Shown here in pieces: positions 51,686 to 60,049 of a stretch of 64,000 nt of DNA; position 1 is the first letter of the stretch, and every line of letters begins with the position of its first letter. A program made the position numbers and the translations under genes. The notes beneath the pieces were generated by a model, which worked only from the letters and a program-made list of their open reading frames with translations, was not told the DNA's origin and searched no databases. Source of the DNA: an uncultured Oscillospiraceae bacterium (GTDB taxonomy: Bacteria > Bacillota > Clostridia > Oscillospirales > Oscillospiraceae); NCBI GenBank assembly GCA_934597255.1, contig CAKTQV010000007.1, positions 1 to 64,000 on the forward strand. Direction: 5' to 3'.

Positions 51686-51803
51686 CCCTGTGCCCTTCGG
51701 GGCGCAGGGTATGGCCGAGGGCTTTCGGCAAAAGTCTTCGGCCATGCCCTGAACGGACAGAATGAAAAAGATATCCCCAAATCCCGGCCGGGGAAGGCCC
51801 CGG
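51686..51803 (+). other. Three-hairpin leader/attenuator before the anchor gene
   Basis: Stem 51686-51695 with 51700-51709 around a TTCG tetraloop; stem 51711-51718 with 51738-51745; stem 51788-51793 with 51798-51803. They fill the 194-base gap between TasA-like 3 and the next gene. No long T-run, so a partial block or mRNA end-protection is more likely than full termination. This would make the first three genes more abundant than those downstream. Confidence 0.6.
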
Positions 51804-51824
51804 CGGCATAAGGAGTGTTGCCTT

Positions 51825-52388
51825 GTGAAAAAATGGAAAGGAAAGCTTCTGGCTCTCGCGCTTCTGGCGGCGGGCGCGGCTTGTCTCGCGCTGGGCACGG
51901 CGGCGTTTTTCAGCGCCGAGACCACGGCCCACAACGTCATCACCACCGGCGGCGTGGAGATCGAGCTGCGCGAATGGGCGGACGAGGCCCGCGAAACCCC
52001 GTTTGAGGATGTGACCGGCGTTCTGCCGGGCGCGGAGGTCGTCAAGATCGCGGAGGTCGAGAACACCGGCGCGTCCGAGGCGTGGATCCGCGTGGGCGTG
52101 ACGAAGAGCATCCGGCTGGCCGGCAGCGGCAGGGCCGATCTGTCGCTCGTTTCGCTCGACATCAACACGGCGGACTGGACGCTGGGCAAAGACGGATTTT
52201 ATTATTATAACACGGCCCTGAAGCCCGGGGAAGTCACCGCGCCGCTTTTCACGGCGGTGACCTTCGCCGACGAGATGGGCAACGAGTACCAGAATGCGGC
52301 GGCGGCCGTTGATGTCGCGGCGCAGGCGGTGCAGACGGCGAACAACGGCGCCTCGGCTCTGGATGCCGCGGGCTGGCCGAAGGCATAA
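51825..52388 (+). CDS. TasA-like secreted protein 4 (probable minor or anchor subunit)
   Basis: 187 residues, GTG start after AAGGAG. Signal about 1-28, then AAFFSAETTAHNVITTGGVEIELREW, a diverged form of the TasA hallmark with ITTGG in place of FTVGx. The high-GC codon pattern matches the chromosome rather than TasA-like 2 and 3. Its place just before the adhesin hints at a base or adaptor role (inference). Confidence 0.83.
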   Translation: MKKWKGKLLALALLAAGAACLALGTAAFFSAETTAHNVITTGGVEIELREWADEARETPFEDVTGVLPGAEVVKIAEVENTGASEAWIRVGVTKSIRLAGSGRADLSLVSLDINTADWTLGKDGFYYYNTALKPGEVTAPLFTAVTFADEMGNEYQNAAAAVDVAAQAVQTANNGASALDAAGWPKA

Positions 52389-52400
52389 GGAGGTGGCGAT

Positions 52401-55400
52401 ATGAAGAAAAGAATCCTTGCGTTGCTTCTGTGCGCTGTGACGCTCCTGTCCATGACCGTGCTCACCGGCGCCGCGGCCACGGGGGAGGAGGTCGCGCTCA
52501 GCGCTTATGCCGTTACCATCCGCCCGGATTCCTCCGCGGAGGAGAAAACCGTCGTCACGGCGCAGACGGACCGCACCGGCTGCGCCTATCAGTGGCAGAT
52601 CGAGGCCGCGCCCGGCCTCTGGGTCGATATCAGCGGCATGGACGCCGCCGAATGCAGCATCAGCTACGCGCTCGTGGCGAGCGTGCTTTCCAATGGGCAG
52701 GCGCGGCTGCGCTGCCGCTGCACCTGGGACGACGCCGAGGCGTTCAGCGATGAGCTGGCCGTTTCGGTCAATGTGGACGTGATGCACGCGGCGCTGACGG
52801 CGCGCAGCGTTCTCAACGCCCCGGCGCGCATCCTGCGCGCGGAGACGGAGCTTCCCGCCGCGCCGCAGGAGGATGAAAGCGGCAAGCAGCCCGTGGAGAC
52901 CGGCAGCGGCGAAAACGACTCCCTTGAGCCGCCGATCGAAGAAGAAAGCGGCAGCACCGACACCGGCGAGGGCGGCGAGTCCAACGACAATGGCGGCAAC
53001 GGCGGCAGCAATGTCCCCACCACCTACAGCATCGTTATCAATTATAAGTTTGAGGATGACAAAATCGTCGCGGACCCGTATGTGGCGACGCTGGCGGCGG
53101 GCGAGAACTTTTCGACGACCGTCACATTCCCCACGCAGCAGGGCTATCTGCCTTACGTCAATGAGGAGCAGCATAATACCTATGAGCTGAACGTCACGGC
53201 GATCAGCGAGGATATGACCGTCAATGTCGTCTACAAGCCCACGAATGTGAATTATACGGTCATTCATTACCAGCAGAACGTGGACAATGACAACTACACG
53301 GAGACGGAGCGCGAGACGAAGCAGGGGCTGACGGGCAGTCAGGTCCCTTCGGTCGCGAAGAATTACGAAGGCTTTTACGCCCTGATGTATGAACAGCCGG
53401 CCATCGCGGCGGACGGCTCCACGGTGATCGAGATCTATTACGACCGCTGCTATTATCTGATGAACTTCGATCTGGACGGCGGTTACGGTGTGGAGCCTGT
53501 CTACGCCCGCTACGGCACGCCCATCGCTGTGGGCACGCCCACCAAGCCCGGCTATACGTTTGTCGATTGGAATGGGCCTATCCCCTCCACCATGCCCGCC
53601 GAAAACACCAAATTTACGGCGACGTGGACGGTCGATACGGCCAGCTTTACCGTTGTGTTCTGGTACGAGAACGCCAACGACGACGGCTACAGCTACGCCG
53701 GAGAGTATAAGGTCGAGAATGTAACCCCCGGCACGGAGAAAAAGAGCGACGATTATAAGAATCAGAGCTTTACCGGCCAGGACGGCAAACACTTCACCTA
53801 CAATACAGCCAAGGCCGAAACCGTCACCGTCAAAGGCGACGGCTCCACCGTGCTGAATGTGTATTTCACAAGAAATACCTATACGCTGACGTTTAAGGAC
53901 GGAAATATCAAAATTGTCTGTGGCAAAGTTGAGCATAAACATAGCCATGATCAATGCTGCACAAAAACCGGTTGGCATTTAAGATGTAATTCGAATAAAT
54001 GCCCGGTTGGTTACGAACATGAGCATACAACCGGTGGGTGGGGCACTGCATCTTGCTATAAAATTTCCGATTTGACCATCACCGCCAAGTATCAGGCAGA
54101 TATTCATGGCAATTTCCCGATAAAGGACGGAAACGACACCATTTGGTGGGATGTCCCTGATGGGTGCGAGTCGTTCAAGGCCGACACTATGCTTGGCAGT
54201 ATAGATACAATGCCAGGAGAAAACATCGTATTTGAAAAATCAAGTGCGCAATCTGGAGCGGTGCTTTACTACTACGTCGAAACACTACAAGGCGAGACAG
54301 GAACCTACACGCATGACGGAAAGAGTTTTAAGCTTTACAAGCAGATTACGCTGGAAAAAGAATGTCAATTAACATATTCGGAGGAATTTCACAATATTAC
54401 TGGTTTTACTCAGTGGTGGTCTGATCCTAAGTTTGACAAGATGGAGCAAGGCGGCGTCGCATATGCGGGCGGTAATGATTGGGACGGCTACTATATTAAC
54501 GAGAAAAACTACCTCTGCTACACCCGCAACAGTTACAACCTGAAATTCTACAACTACAATGCGTATGTAGATGGCAAGGGCGGCAGTGTTCAGTACGAAG
54601 CGCCGCTGAGCAGCTATGACGTCACACCGGCCTACCCCGCCAATCTGGAAAAGAACGCCTATGTGTTCGCCGGGTGGTACACCACGGCGGGCTGCTATGA
54701 GGGCTCTGAGGCTGACCTGAGCACCATGACCATGCCCGCCTCCGACGTGATTCTCTACGCCAAGTGGGTGCCCGTGAGCCACACGGTCACGTTCTATCTC
54801 ACGCGCGACGCCATGAACGGCGGTATCCAGCTGGGGACGCATAAGCCCGTTACGGTTCAGCATGGCGCGCTGGTCAGCCCGCCGCCCGCGCAGCCCGTAA
54901 ACGGCAGTTACAACTTTGTCGGCTGGTTCTATCTGGACGACGACGGCACGGAAAAGGCGATTGACTTTGCCGACATGCCCATCCGAAAGGATCTGAAGGT
55001 GTATGCCAAGTGGAACTCCGACATGCTGGTGTCATATACCGTGCGCTATGTGCTGCAGGAAACGGGAACCGAGGTCGCGGCGGCCACGACGGGCTCCGGC
55101 CTTGCCGGGAACACAAAGACCTTCAGCGCCAAGGGCGGCACGGAGCTGTATGCGGACTATCGCGAAGGGTATTTCCCCATTGTCCAGTCCCAGTCCCTGA
55201 CTCTCAGTCTGGAGACAGGCAGTTCGAATTCGATCACCTTCGAGTATGTTCCGGCAGAAGCCGTGCCCTATACGGTAAAGTATATCAACACGGAGACGGG
55301 CACTAACGTGTTTGACGGAGTAACGGTGGAGGATAAGGTCGTAAACGACAACCGCAAGGCGGTCGTCACGGAGACCTTCAAGGTGATCAACGGCTATATG

Positions 55401-56573
55401 CCCGACGCCTACCAGAAGCGTCTGGTGGTGACAGTGGGCGGCGAGAATATCCTGTACTTCTATTACACCAAGGATACGCAGCACGCCTATTACAAGATCA
55501 CGCACTATACACAGAATCTGGACGGCGAGAGCTGGACGGAATATGCCTCGTCGCAGATCGTCGGCGATATCGGAACGGAGTATTCGGCAGCGGCGATGAC
55601 TATCCCCGGTTTTACCTGGAAGGCTGATCAAGATGGAACGTGTACAAAGGGAACACTGGAGGCAAATGGGCTGGAGCTGAAGCTCTACTATGTCCGGAAC
55701 ACGTATCCCTATCAGGTGCGCTATCTGGAGCAGGGGACCGGCAAGCAGCTGGCGGAGCCGAAAAATGGCACAGGGAAATATGGCCAGATAGTCAGCGAAG
55801 AAGCAAAAGACATTACCGGCTACGATAAGGTGGACCCCAGCTCCGCAACGCTCAATATTCGTATTGAGACAGTTCAGGAGGGCGAGGCCCCTGCGCTGAA
55901 TGTGATCACCTTCTATTACACCGAGCAGACGGTCGAGATCAAGTATGTGGTCGTTGGCCCGACAGGCTGCGGCACGCTGGATAACTATCAGGAAGCCCAG
56001 CTCAAGGTACTCACCGGCACGCCCAAGGGCTCGACGCCCACGGCGGCGAGCGGCTATAAGTTCGTCGGCTGGTACAAGGACGCGGACTGCACGCAGGCGG
56101 TTGATGACGCTTGGGTCACAACAGGCGACAAGCTGACCCCCGGCAAGACCAAGAATTACGGCACCGAGGCGGAGCCCGTCATGGGCTACGAAGGCGCGAC
56201 GTATTACGCGAAGTTTGAAGCCGATGTGGCCGATCTGACGATCACAAAGACCGGCGCCGCGGATATCGACGAGAATCAGAGCTTTGTGTTCCGCATCACG
56301 GGCGGCGAGCTGCCGGCGTCAGGCATGGAGGTCGTTATCCACGGAAGCGGCTCCGTTAAGGTCACGGGCCTCAAGGTGGGCGAATACACCGTCACGGAGG
56401 TCACGGACTGGAGCTGGCGGTATACGCCGGACAGTTCGCCTAAGAGTGTCACGTTGAATCCGGGCGGTGCGACGGTTGACTTTATAAACAACCGCACAAC
56501 GGACAAATGGCTGAGCGGCAGCGCGTATGCGGACAACAACTGGGCCAAAAGCCCGGCGGATAAATCCGACTGA
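52401..56573 (+). CDS. Large secreted adhesin with InlB-type B-repeats and a Cys/His-rich insert
   Basis: 1390 residues. A signal peptide covers about 1-25. An Ig-like N-terminal domain (to about 150) and an acidic Gly/Ser/Asn-rich linker (about 155-205) precede repeated B-repeat/MucBP units (YTVIHYQQN, LNVYFTRNTY, KFVGWY and similar) across about 210-1270. A SpaA-like domain near 1275-1365 (DLTITKTGAADID to VDFINN) and a final segment with no LPxTG, GW or membrane anchor follow. An insert of about 220 residues (497-720) is AT-rich and holds many Cys/His residues. It is probably held on the cell by the fibre proteins; that is inference. Confidence 0.86.
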   Translation: MKKRILALLLCAVTLLSMTVLTGAAATGEEVALSAYAVTIRPDSSAEEKTVVTAQTDRTGCAYQWQIEAAPGLWVDISGMDAAECSISYALVASVLSNGQARLRCRCTWDDAEAFSDELAVSVNVDVMHAALTARSVLNAPARILRAETELPAAPQEDESGKQPVETGSGENDSLEPPIEEESGSTDTGEGGESNDNGGNGGSNVPTTYSIVINYKFEDDKIVADPYVATLAAGENFSTTVTFPTQQGYLPYVNEEQHNTYELNVTAISEDMTVNVVYKPTNVNYTVIHYQQNVDNDNYTETERETKQGLTGSQVPSVAKNYEGFYALMYEQPAIAADGSTVIEIYYDRCYYLMNFDLDGGYGVEPVYARYGTPIAVGTPTKPGYTFVDWNGPIPSTMPAENTKFTATWTVDTASFTVVFWYENANDDGYSYAGEYKVENVTPGTEKKSDDYKNQSFTGQDGKHFTYNTAKAETVTVKGDGSTVLNVYFTRNTYTLTFKDGNIKIVCGKVEHKHSHDQCCTKTGWHLRCNSNKCPVGYEHEHTTGGWGTASCYKISDLTITAKYQADIHGNFPIKDGNDTIWWDVPDGCESFKADTMLGSIDTMPGENIVFEKSSAQSGAVLYYYVETLQGETGTYTHDGKSFKLYKQITLEKECQLTYSEEFHNITGFTQWWSDPKFDKMEQGGVAYAGGNDWDGYYINEKNYLCYTRNSYNLKFYNYNAYVDGKGGSVQYEAPLSSYDVTPAYPANLEKNAYVFAGWYTTAGCYEGSEADLSTMTMPASDVILYAKWVPVSHTVTFYLTRDAMNGGIQLGTHKPVTVQHGALVSPPPAQPVNGSYNFVGWFYLDDDGTEKAIDFADMPIRKDLKVYAKWNSDMLVSYTVRYVLQETGTEVAAATTGSGLAGNTKTFSAKGGTELYADYREGYFPIVQSQSLTLSLETGSSNSITFEYVPAEAVPYTVKYINTETGTNVFDGVTVEDKVVNDNRKAVVTETFKVINGYMPDAYQKRLVVTVGGENILYFYYTKDTQHAYYKITHYTQNLDGESWTEYASSQIVGDIGTEYSAAAMTIPGFTWKADQDGTCTKGTLEANGLELKLYYVRNTYPYQVRYLEQGTGKQLAEPKNGTGKYGQIVSEEAKDITGYDKVDPSSATLNIRIETVQEGEAPALNVITFYYTEQTVEIKYVVVGPTGCGTLDNYQEAQLKVLTGTPKGSTPTAASGYKFVGWYKDADCTQAVDDAWVTTGDKLTPGKTKNYGTEAEPVMGYEGATYYAKFEADVADLTITKTGAADIDENQSFVFRITGGELPASGMEVVIHGSGSVKVTGLKVGEYTVTEVTDWSWRYTPDSSPKSVTLNPGGATVDFINNRTTDKWLSGSAYADNNWAKSPADKSD

Positions 56574-56590
56574 GAAAGGGGGCGGCTGAA

Positions 56591-57172
56591 ATGTATCATG
56601 GAAAGCACAGTGTTTCCCGTGCCGGCCGCGCCCCGCGCCGGCCCCGCATGAGCCGGACGGCTCTTGTGCTGGCCGCGGTGGTGCTGGTTCTCGGCGCGGC
56701 CATCGGCGGCACGGTCGCCTGGCTTGCGACGAATACGCCGGGGCTTACGAATACCTTCACGCCCGGCGAGGTGAAATGCACGGTCGAGGAGACGTTTGAC
56801 GGGACGACCAAGCAGAACGTGAAGATCAAAAACACCGGCAACACGGACGCTTACATCCGCGCGAAGGTCGTTGTGACCTGGAAGGATAGGGACGGCAATG
56901 TGTACGGCGGCGCGACGCCGGTGGAAAGAACGGATTACACGATCAGCAATAGTACAAGCGGCTGGACAAAGGTGGGGGACTACTGGTATTGCACGCAGCC
57001 CGTCGCACCGGATGGCCTGACCCCGGAGCTGATAAGCGAAGCAAAACCGGTGGATGGAAAAGCCCCGGCGGGCTATGCGCTCTCCATCGAGATCCTGGCC
57101 GAGGCCATCCAGAGCAGCCCGGCGAGCGCGGTGCAGGAAGCCTGGGGTTTCGTCCCGGGCAGCGGCAATTAA
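56591..57172 (+). CDS. TasA/camelysin-like secreted protein 5
   Basis: 193 residues. A 20-residue basic N-terminus (with an alternative start at MSRTALVLAAV, 56648) leads to the hydrophobic signal and GGTVAWLATNTPGLTNTFTPGEVKCTVEE, a clear SipW-type hallmark. The domain is short and beta-rich. It follows the adhesin by 17 bases, so it may be its dedicated carrier or cap. Confidence 0.85.
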   Translation: MYHGKHSVSRAGRAPRRPRMSRTALVLAAVVLVLGAAIGGTVAWLATNTPGLTNTFTPGEVKCTVEETFDGTTKQNVKIKNTGNTDAYIRAKVVVTWKDRDGNVYGGATPVERTDYTISNSTSGWTKVGDYWYCTQPVAPDGLTPELISEAKPVDGKAPAGYALSIEILAEAIQSSPASAVQEAWGFVPGSGN

Positions 57173-57186
57173 GGGGGGGCGGCGTG

Positions 57187-57915
57187 ATGAAAAAGACATT
57201 CCGACTTGGCTTTTCCCTGATGCTGGTGCTGGCACTGGCGGCAGCGCTGGGCGGCGCGGCGCTGGCGGCGGACGCCTCCATCGTGTATAACGGCGGCGGC
57301 GACTTCGATCTGGCCCCCGGCAGCGGCTATACCGACACCGATCTGTTCGACAATTTCAAGGACGTTATGCCCGGCGATGTGCTCACGGAGAACATCACCT
57401 TCACGAACCGGGCCTCGGACTGCGACTATGTCCGGCTGTACATCCGCGCCGTGGCGCACGACGAGCAGGGCAACCCCCTGAGCTACAGCGAGGGCTTTGA
57501 AAACGCCGACGGCAAGGATCAGGCCGGTATCTCCGGCGAGCGCGACGAGACCGTCGCCTCGATGAGCGATTTTCTCGCGCAGCTGTCCATGAAGGTGTAC
57601 AACGGCGCGGAGCTGATCTATGAGGCCTCGCCCGACGAGCTGGACGGGCTGAAGGACAACAGGCTGCTGGGCACGTTCCGCCGCGGCGACACGGCGAAGC
57701 TGCGCGTGGAGCTGACGGTGCCGGCGGAGCTTGGCAACGAGTACGCCTACCGCGTGGGCGAGGTGGACTGGGTGTTCCATGTGGACGCGCTCAACGATCC
57801 CAAGCCCGTCGCCAAAACCGGCGATACGGCGCAGCCGCTGCTGTGGCTGGGCATGGCGGCGCTGGCCATGGCGGCCGGCGGCGTTCTGACGGCGAAGAAG
57901 AAAAACCGGGCCTGA
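57187..57915 (+). CDS. TasA-related secreted protein with a degenerate C-terminal sorting signal
   Basis: 242 residues: a conventional signal peptide (about 1-27), a beta-rich domain beginning ADASIVYNGGGDFDL and containing VMPGDVLTENITFTN as in TasA relatives, and a C-terminus with VAKTGD, a membrane helix and a basic end (KKKNRA). This is the layout of sortase substrates, with KTGD but not the canonical LPxTG. No sortase is in the window. A GTG one codon upstream is an alternative start. Last gene of the locus. Confidence 0.82.
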   Translation: MKKTFRLGFSLMLVLALAAALGGAALAADASIVYNGGGDFDLAPGSGYTDTDLFDNFKDVMPGDVLTENITFTNRASDCDYVRLYIRAVAHDEQGNPLSYSEGFENADGKDQAGISGERDETVASMSDFLAQLSMKVYNGAELIYEASPDELDGLKDNRLLGTFRRGDTAKLRVELTVPAELGNEYAYRVGEVDWVFHVDALNDPKPVAKTGDTAQPLLWLGMAALAMAAGGVLTAKKKNRA

Positions 57916-57938
57916 CCGCCCGGGTACATACGAAAAGC

Positions 57939-57974
57939 GGGAGCGGCGCTGTCATGGCGCCGCTCCCGTCTTTT
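57939..57974. terminator. Bidirectional terminator after the surface locus
   Basis: A perfect 11-base stem (57939-57949 with 57957-57967) is followed by GTCTTTT on the right and CTTTTC read leftward, serving the convergent VanZ-like gene as well. Confidence 0.9.
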
Positions 57975-58010
57975 GTCCGGCATCCCGCGTCCGAACGACG
58001 CGGGTAAATA

Positions 58011-58484
58011 TTATGTCAACCAACCGTGCCGCTCCAGCCGCCGCCGCATCCATGGCCGCGACCACAGCGCGTAGCCCAGCACCGCGCCGGTGAGATTGAA
58101 GATCAGATCGTCCACGTCGCAGAAGCCGAGCGTTGTGAAAAGCTGCGTCAGCTCGACCAGCACGATCACGGCCGCCGTGCACAGAAGCAGCGGCCCGAAG
58201 CGCCGCAGCCGCGCATGGCGGCAGGGGAGAAGAAAGCCGAGCGGCACAAAGCACAGCAGGTTCCCGCCCAGATAGACCACGGCTGTCCACAGGCTGTGGT
58301 GGCGCGCGATGTACAGATAGCGGCGCGTCGCCCGGAAGGGCATGAGCTCAAGGCCGGTGCGCAGGCATTCGGCATACGGCATATCCAGAAAGCGCGGATG
58401 CCGCTGGAGAAACAGCAGCCACAGCATCACGAGAAGATACGCCAGCCACACGGCGTCCGGCAGGTGTTTTTTCAATCGTCTCAT
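58011..58484 (-). CDS. VanZ-like membrane protein
   Basis: A 157-residue protein with about four membrane helices. VanZ family cues: NLLCFVPLGFLLP, then ELTQLFTTLGFCDVDDLIFNLTGAVLGY. VanZ confers low-level teicoplanin resistance in enterococci, but most relatives have unknown function. The ATG at 58484 overlaps the stop of the FAD gene (ATGA); the alternative at 58511 has weak support. Confidence 0.85.
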   Translation of the reverse strand: MRRLKKHLPDAVWLAYLLVMLWLLFLQRHPRFLDMPYAECLRTGLELMPFRATRRYLYIARHHSLWTAVVYLGGNLLCFVPLGFLLPCRHARLRRFGPLLLCTAAVIVLVELTQLFTTLGFCDVDDLIFNLTGAVLGYALWSRPWMRRRLERHGWLT

Positions 58485-60049
58485 AGGGAAAGGATAAGCG
58501 CCGAGGCGCATTTTATTCCATCGATGGCGGCGGACATGATGCCGCCCGCCCAGCCCGCGCCTTCGCCGCAGGGGTACAGGCCCCGCGCCGCCGGGCTTTG
58601 CAGATCGTCCCCGCGCAGAATGCGGATGGGAGAGGACGAGCGTGTTTCCGGCGCAGTGAGAACGGCCTCGGGATCGGAGAATACGGACAGCCGCCGCGCG
58701 AACAGCGGCAGGGCGGCCGCCAGACTGTCCGCCAGCACGGGCGGCAGCACGGCGCGCAGATCGGTGTTTTTCACGCCCGGCCGGTAGCTCGGCACGACGC
58801 GGCCGAAGGGCGGACAGCTGTCGCTGAGAAAGCCGCCGACGGTCTGCGCCGGGGCGATATAGCCCCCGCCGCCGGCCTCGTAGGCGCGCCGCTCCAGCTC
58901 GCGCTGCCAGCGCATCCCGCCAAGCCGCCCGCCATAAGGGAAATCCGCCGGGGACACGGCCGTCAGGAGCGCGGCGTTTGAGTTTACATAATTTCTTTTG
59001 TAGGGGCTGGCCCCGTTTGTGCACAGCCGTCCCGGCTCGCTGGCGGCGGGCATGACCTCGCCGCCGGGGCACATGCAGAAGCTGTAGCAGCGCCGCCCGT
59101 CCGGAAGCTGGCAGGCCAGCGAATAATCGGCCGGCGGCAGCGCGGGATGGCCCGCAAACGCGCCGTACTGCGCGCGGTCCAGATCGGCCTGAAGATGCTC
59201 GATGCGCACGCCCATGGCGAAGGGCTTCGGCTCAAGGGGAATGTTAAGTTTACATAACATCCCGAACGTGTCCCGCGCGCTGTGTCCGCAGGCGGCAATG
59301 AGCCGGCGGCAGGGGATGCGCCGCCGGTTCGTCACGGCGGCCGTCAGCGCGCCGCCGCGAAGCTCCAGCGCGTCAAGCCGCTCGCCGAAGCATACCTCGC
59401 CGCCGAGAGCCTCGATGCGCGCGCGCATCGAGGCGCACACGCCGGGGAGAAGATCGGTGCCGATATGCGGCCGCGCTTCATAGGTTATGTCAACCGGCGC
59501 GCCGGCGGCGACGAGCTGGGCGAGGACCCAGGGGATGCGCTCGTCCTTCACGCCGGTCGTCAGCTTGCCGTCGGAAAAGGCGCCGGCGCCGCCCTCCCCG
59601 AACTGGACGTTCGATTCCGGGTCGAGCACGCCGCCGCGGCGCATGGCCTCGACCTTTTTGGTCCGCTGTTCGACGGGCTCGCCGCGCTCGAGCACGAGCG
59701 GACGCAGCCCGCCCTCGGCCAGCACAAGCGCGGCGAACATACCGGCCGGGCCGAAGCCGACCACGACGGGCCGCTCGTCCGGCAGCGCCGCCGGGCGCGG
59801 CGGCTCATAGCGGTATTCCGGCGCGCGGAAGATATCGGCGCTCCCGTGCCGCAGCAGAACGCCGTCCTCGTCCGCCGTTTCGACGTCCACGGTGTATACG
59901 AAATGCACGCCGGCCTTCCGCCGCGCGTCCACGCTCCGGCGCACGAGCGCCAGCGTGCGCGGCGCCGTGCCCAGCCGCTGCTCGGCCAGCGCGTACAGAC
60001 GCGCCGTGTCCTCCCCGGGGCGCAGCGTCAGCCCCCGGAGCCGGATCAA
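58481..60049 (-). CDS. FAD-dependent oxidoreductase of unknown substrate
   Basis: 522 residues. An N-terminal helper domain (about 1-85) precedes the FAD-binding VVVGFGPAGMFAALVLAEGGLRPLVLERG. Further family marks are the SNVQFGEGGAGAFSDGKLTTG segment, CPGGEV and the late GLYPCGEGAGWAGGIMSAAIDG, typical of the long flavoproteins annotated as FAD-dependent dehydrogenases. I chose TTG 60049: GGGAGG lies 6 bases upstream, and TTGA overlaps the previous stop. Confidence 0.87.
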   Translation of the reverse strand: MIRLRGLTLRPGEDTARLYALAEQRLGTAPRTLALVRRSVDARRKAGVHFVYTVDVETADEDGVLLRHGSADIFRAPEYRYEPPRPAALPDERPVVVGFGPAGMFAALVLAEGGLRPLVLERGEPVEQRTKKVEAMRRGGVLDPESNVQFGEGGAGAFSDGKLTTGVKDERIPWVLAQLVAAGAPVDITYEARPHIGTDLLPGVCASMRARIEALGGEVCFGERLDALELRGGALTAAVTNRRRIPCRRLIAACGHSARDTFGMLCKLNIPLEPKPFAMGVRIEHLQADLDRAQYGAFAGHPALPPADYSLACQLPDGRRCYSFCMCPGGEVMPAASEPGRLCTNGASPYKRNYVNSNAALLTAVSPADFPYGGRLGGMRWQRELERRAYEAGGGGYIAPAQTVGGFLSDSCPPFGRVVPSYRPGVKNTDLRAVLPPVLADSLAAALPLFARRLSVFSDPEAVLTAPETRSSSPIRILRGDDLQSPAARGLYPCGEGAGWAGGIMSAAIDGIKCASALILSL

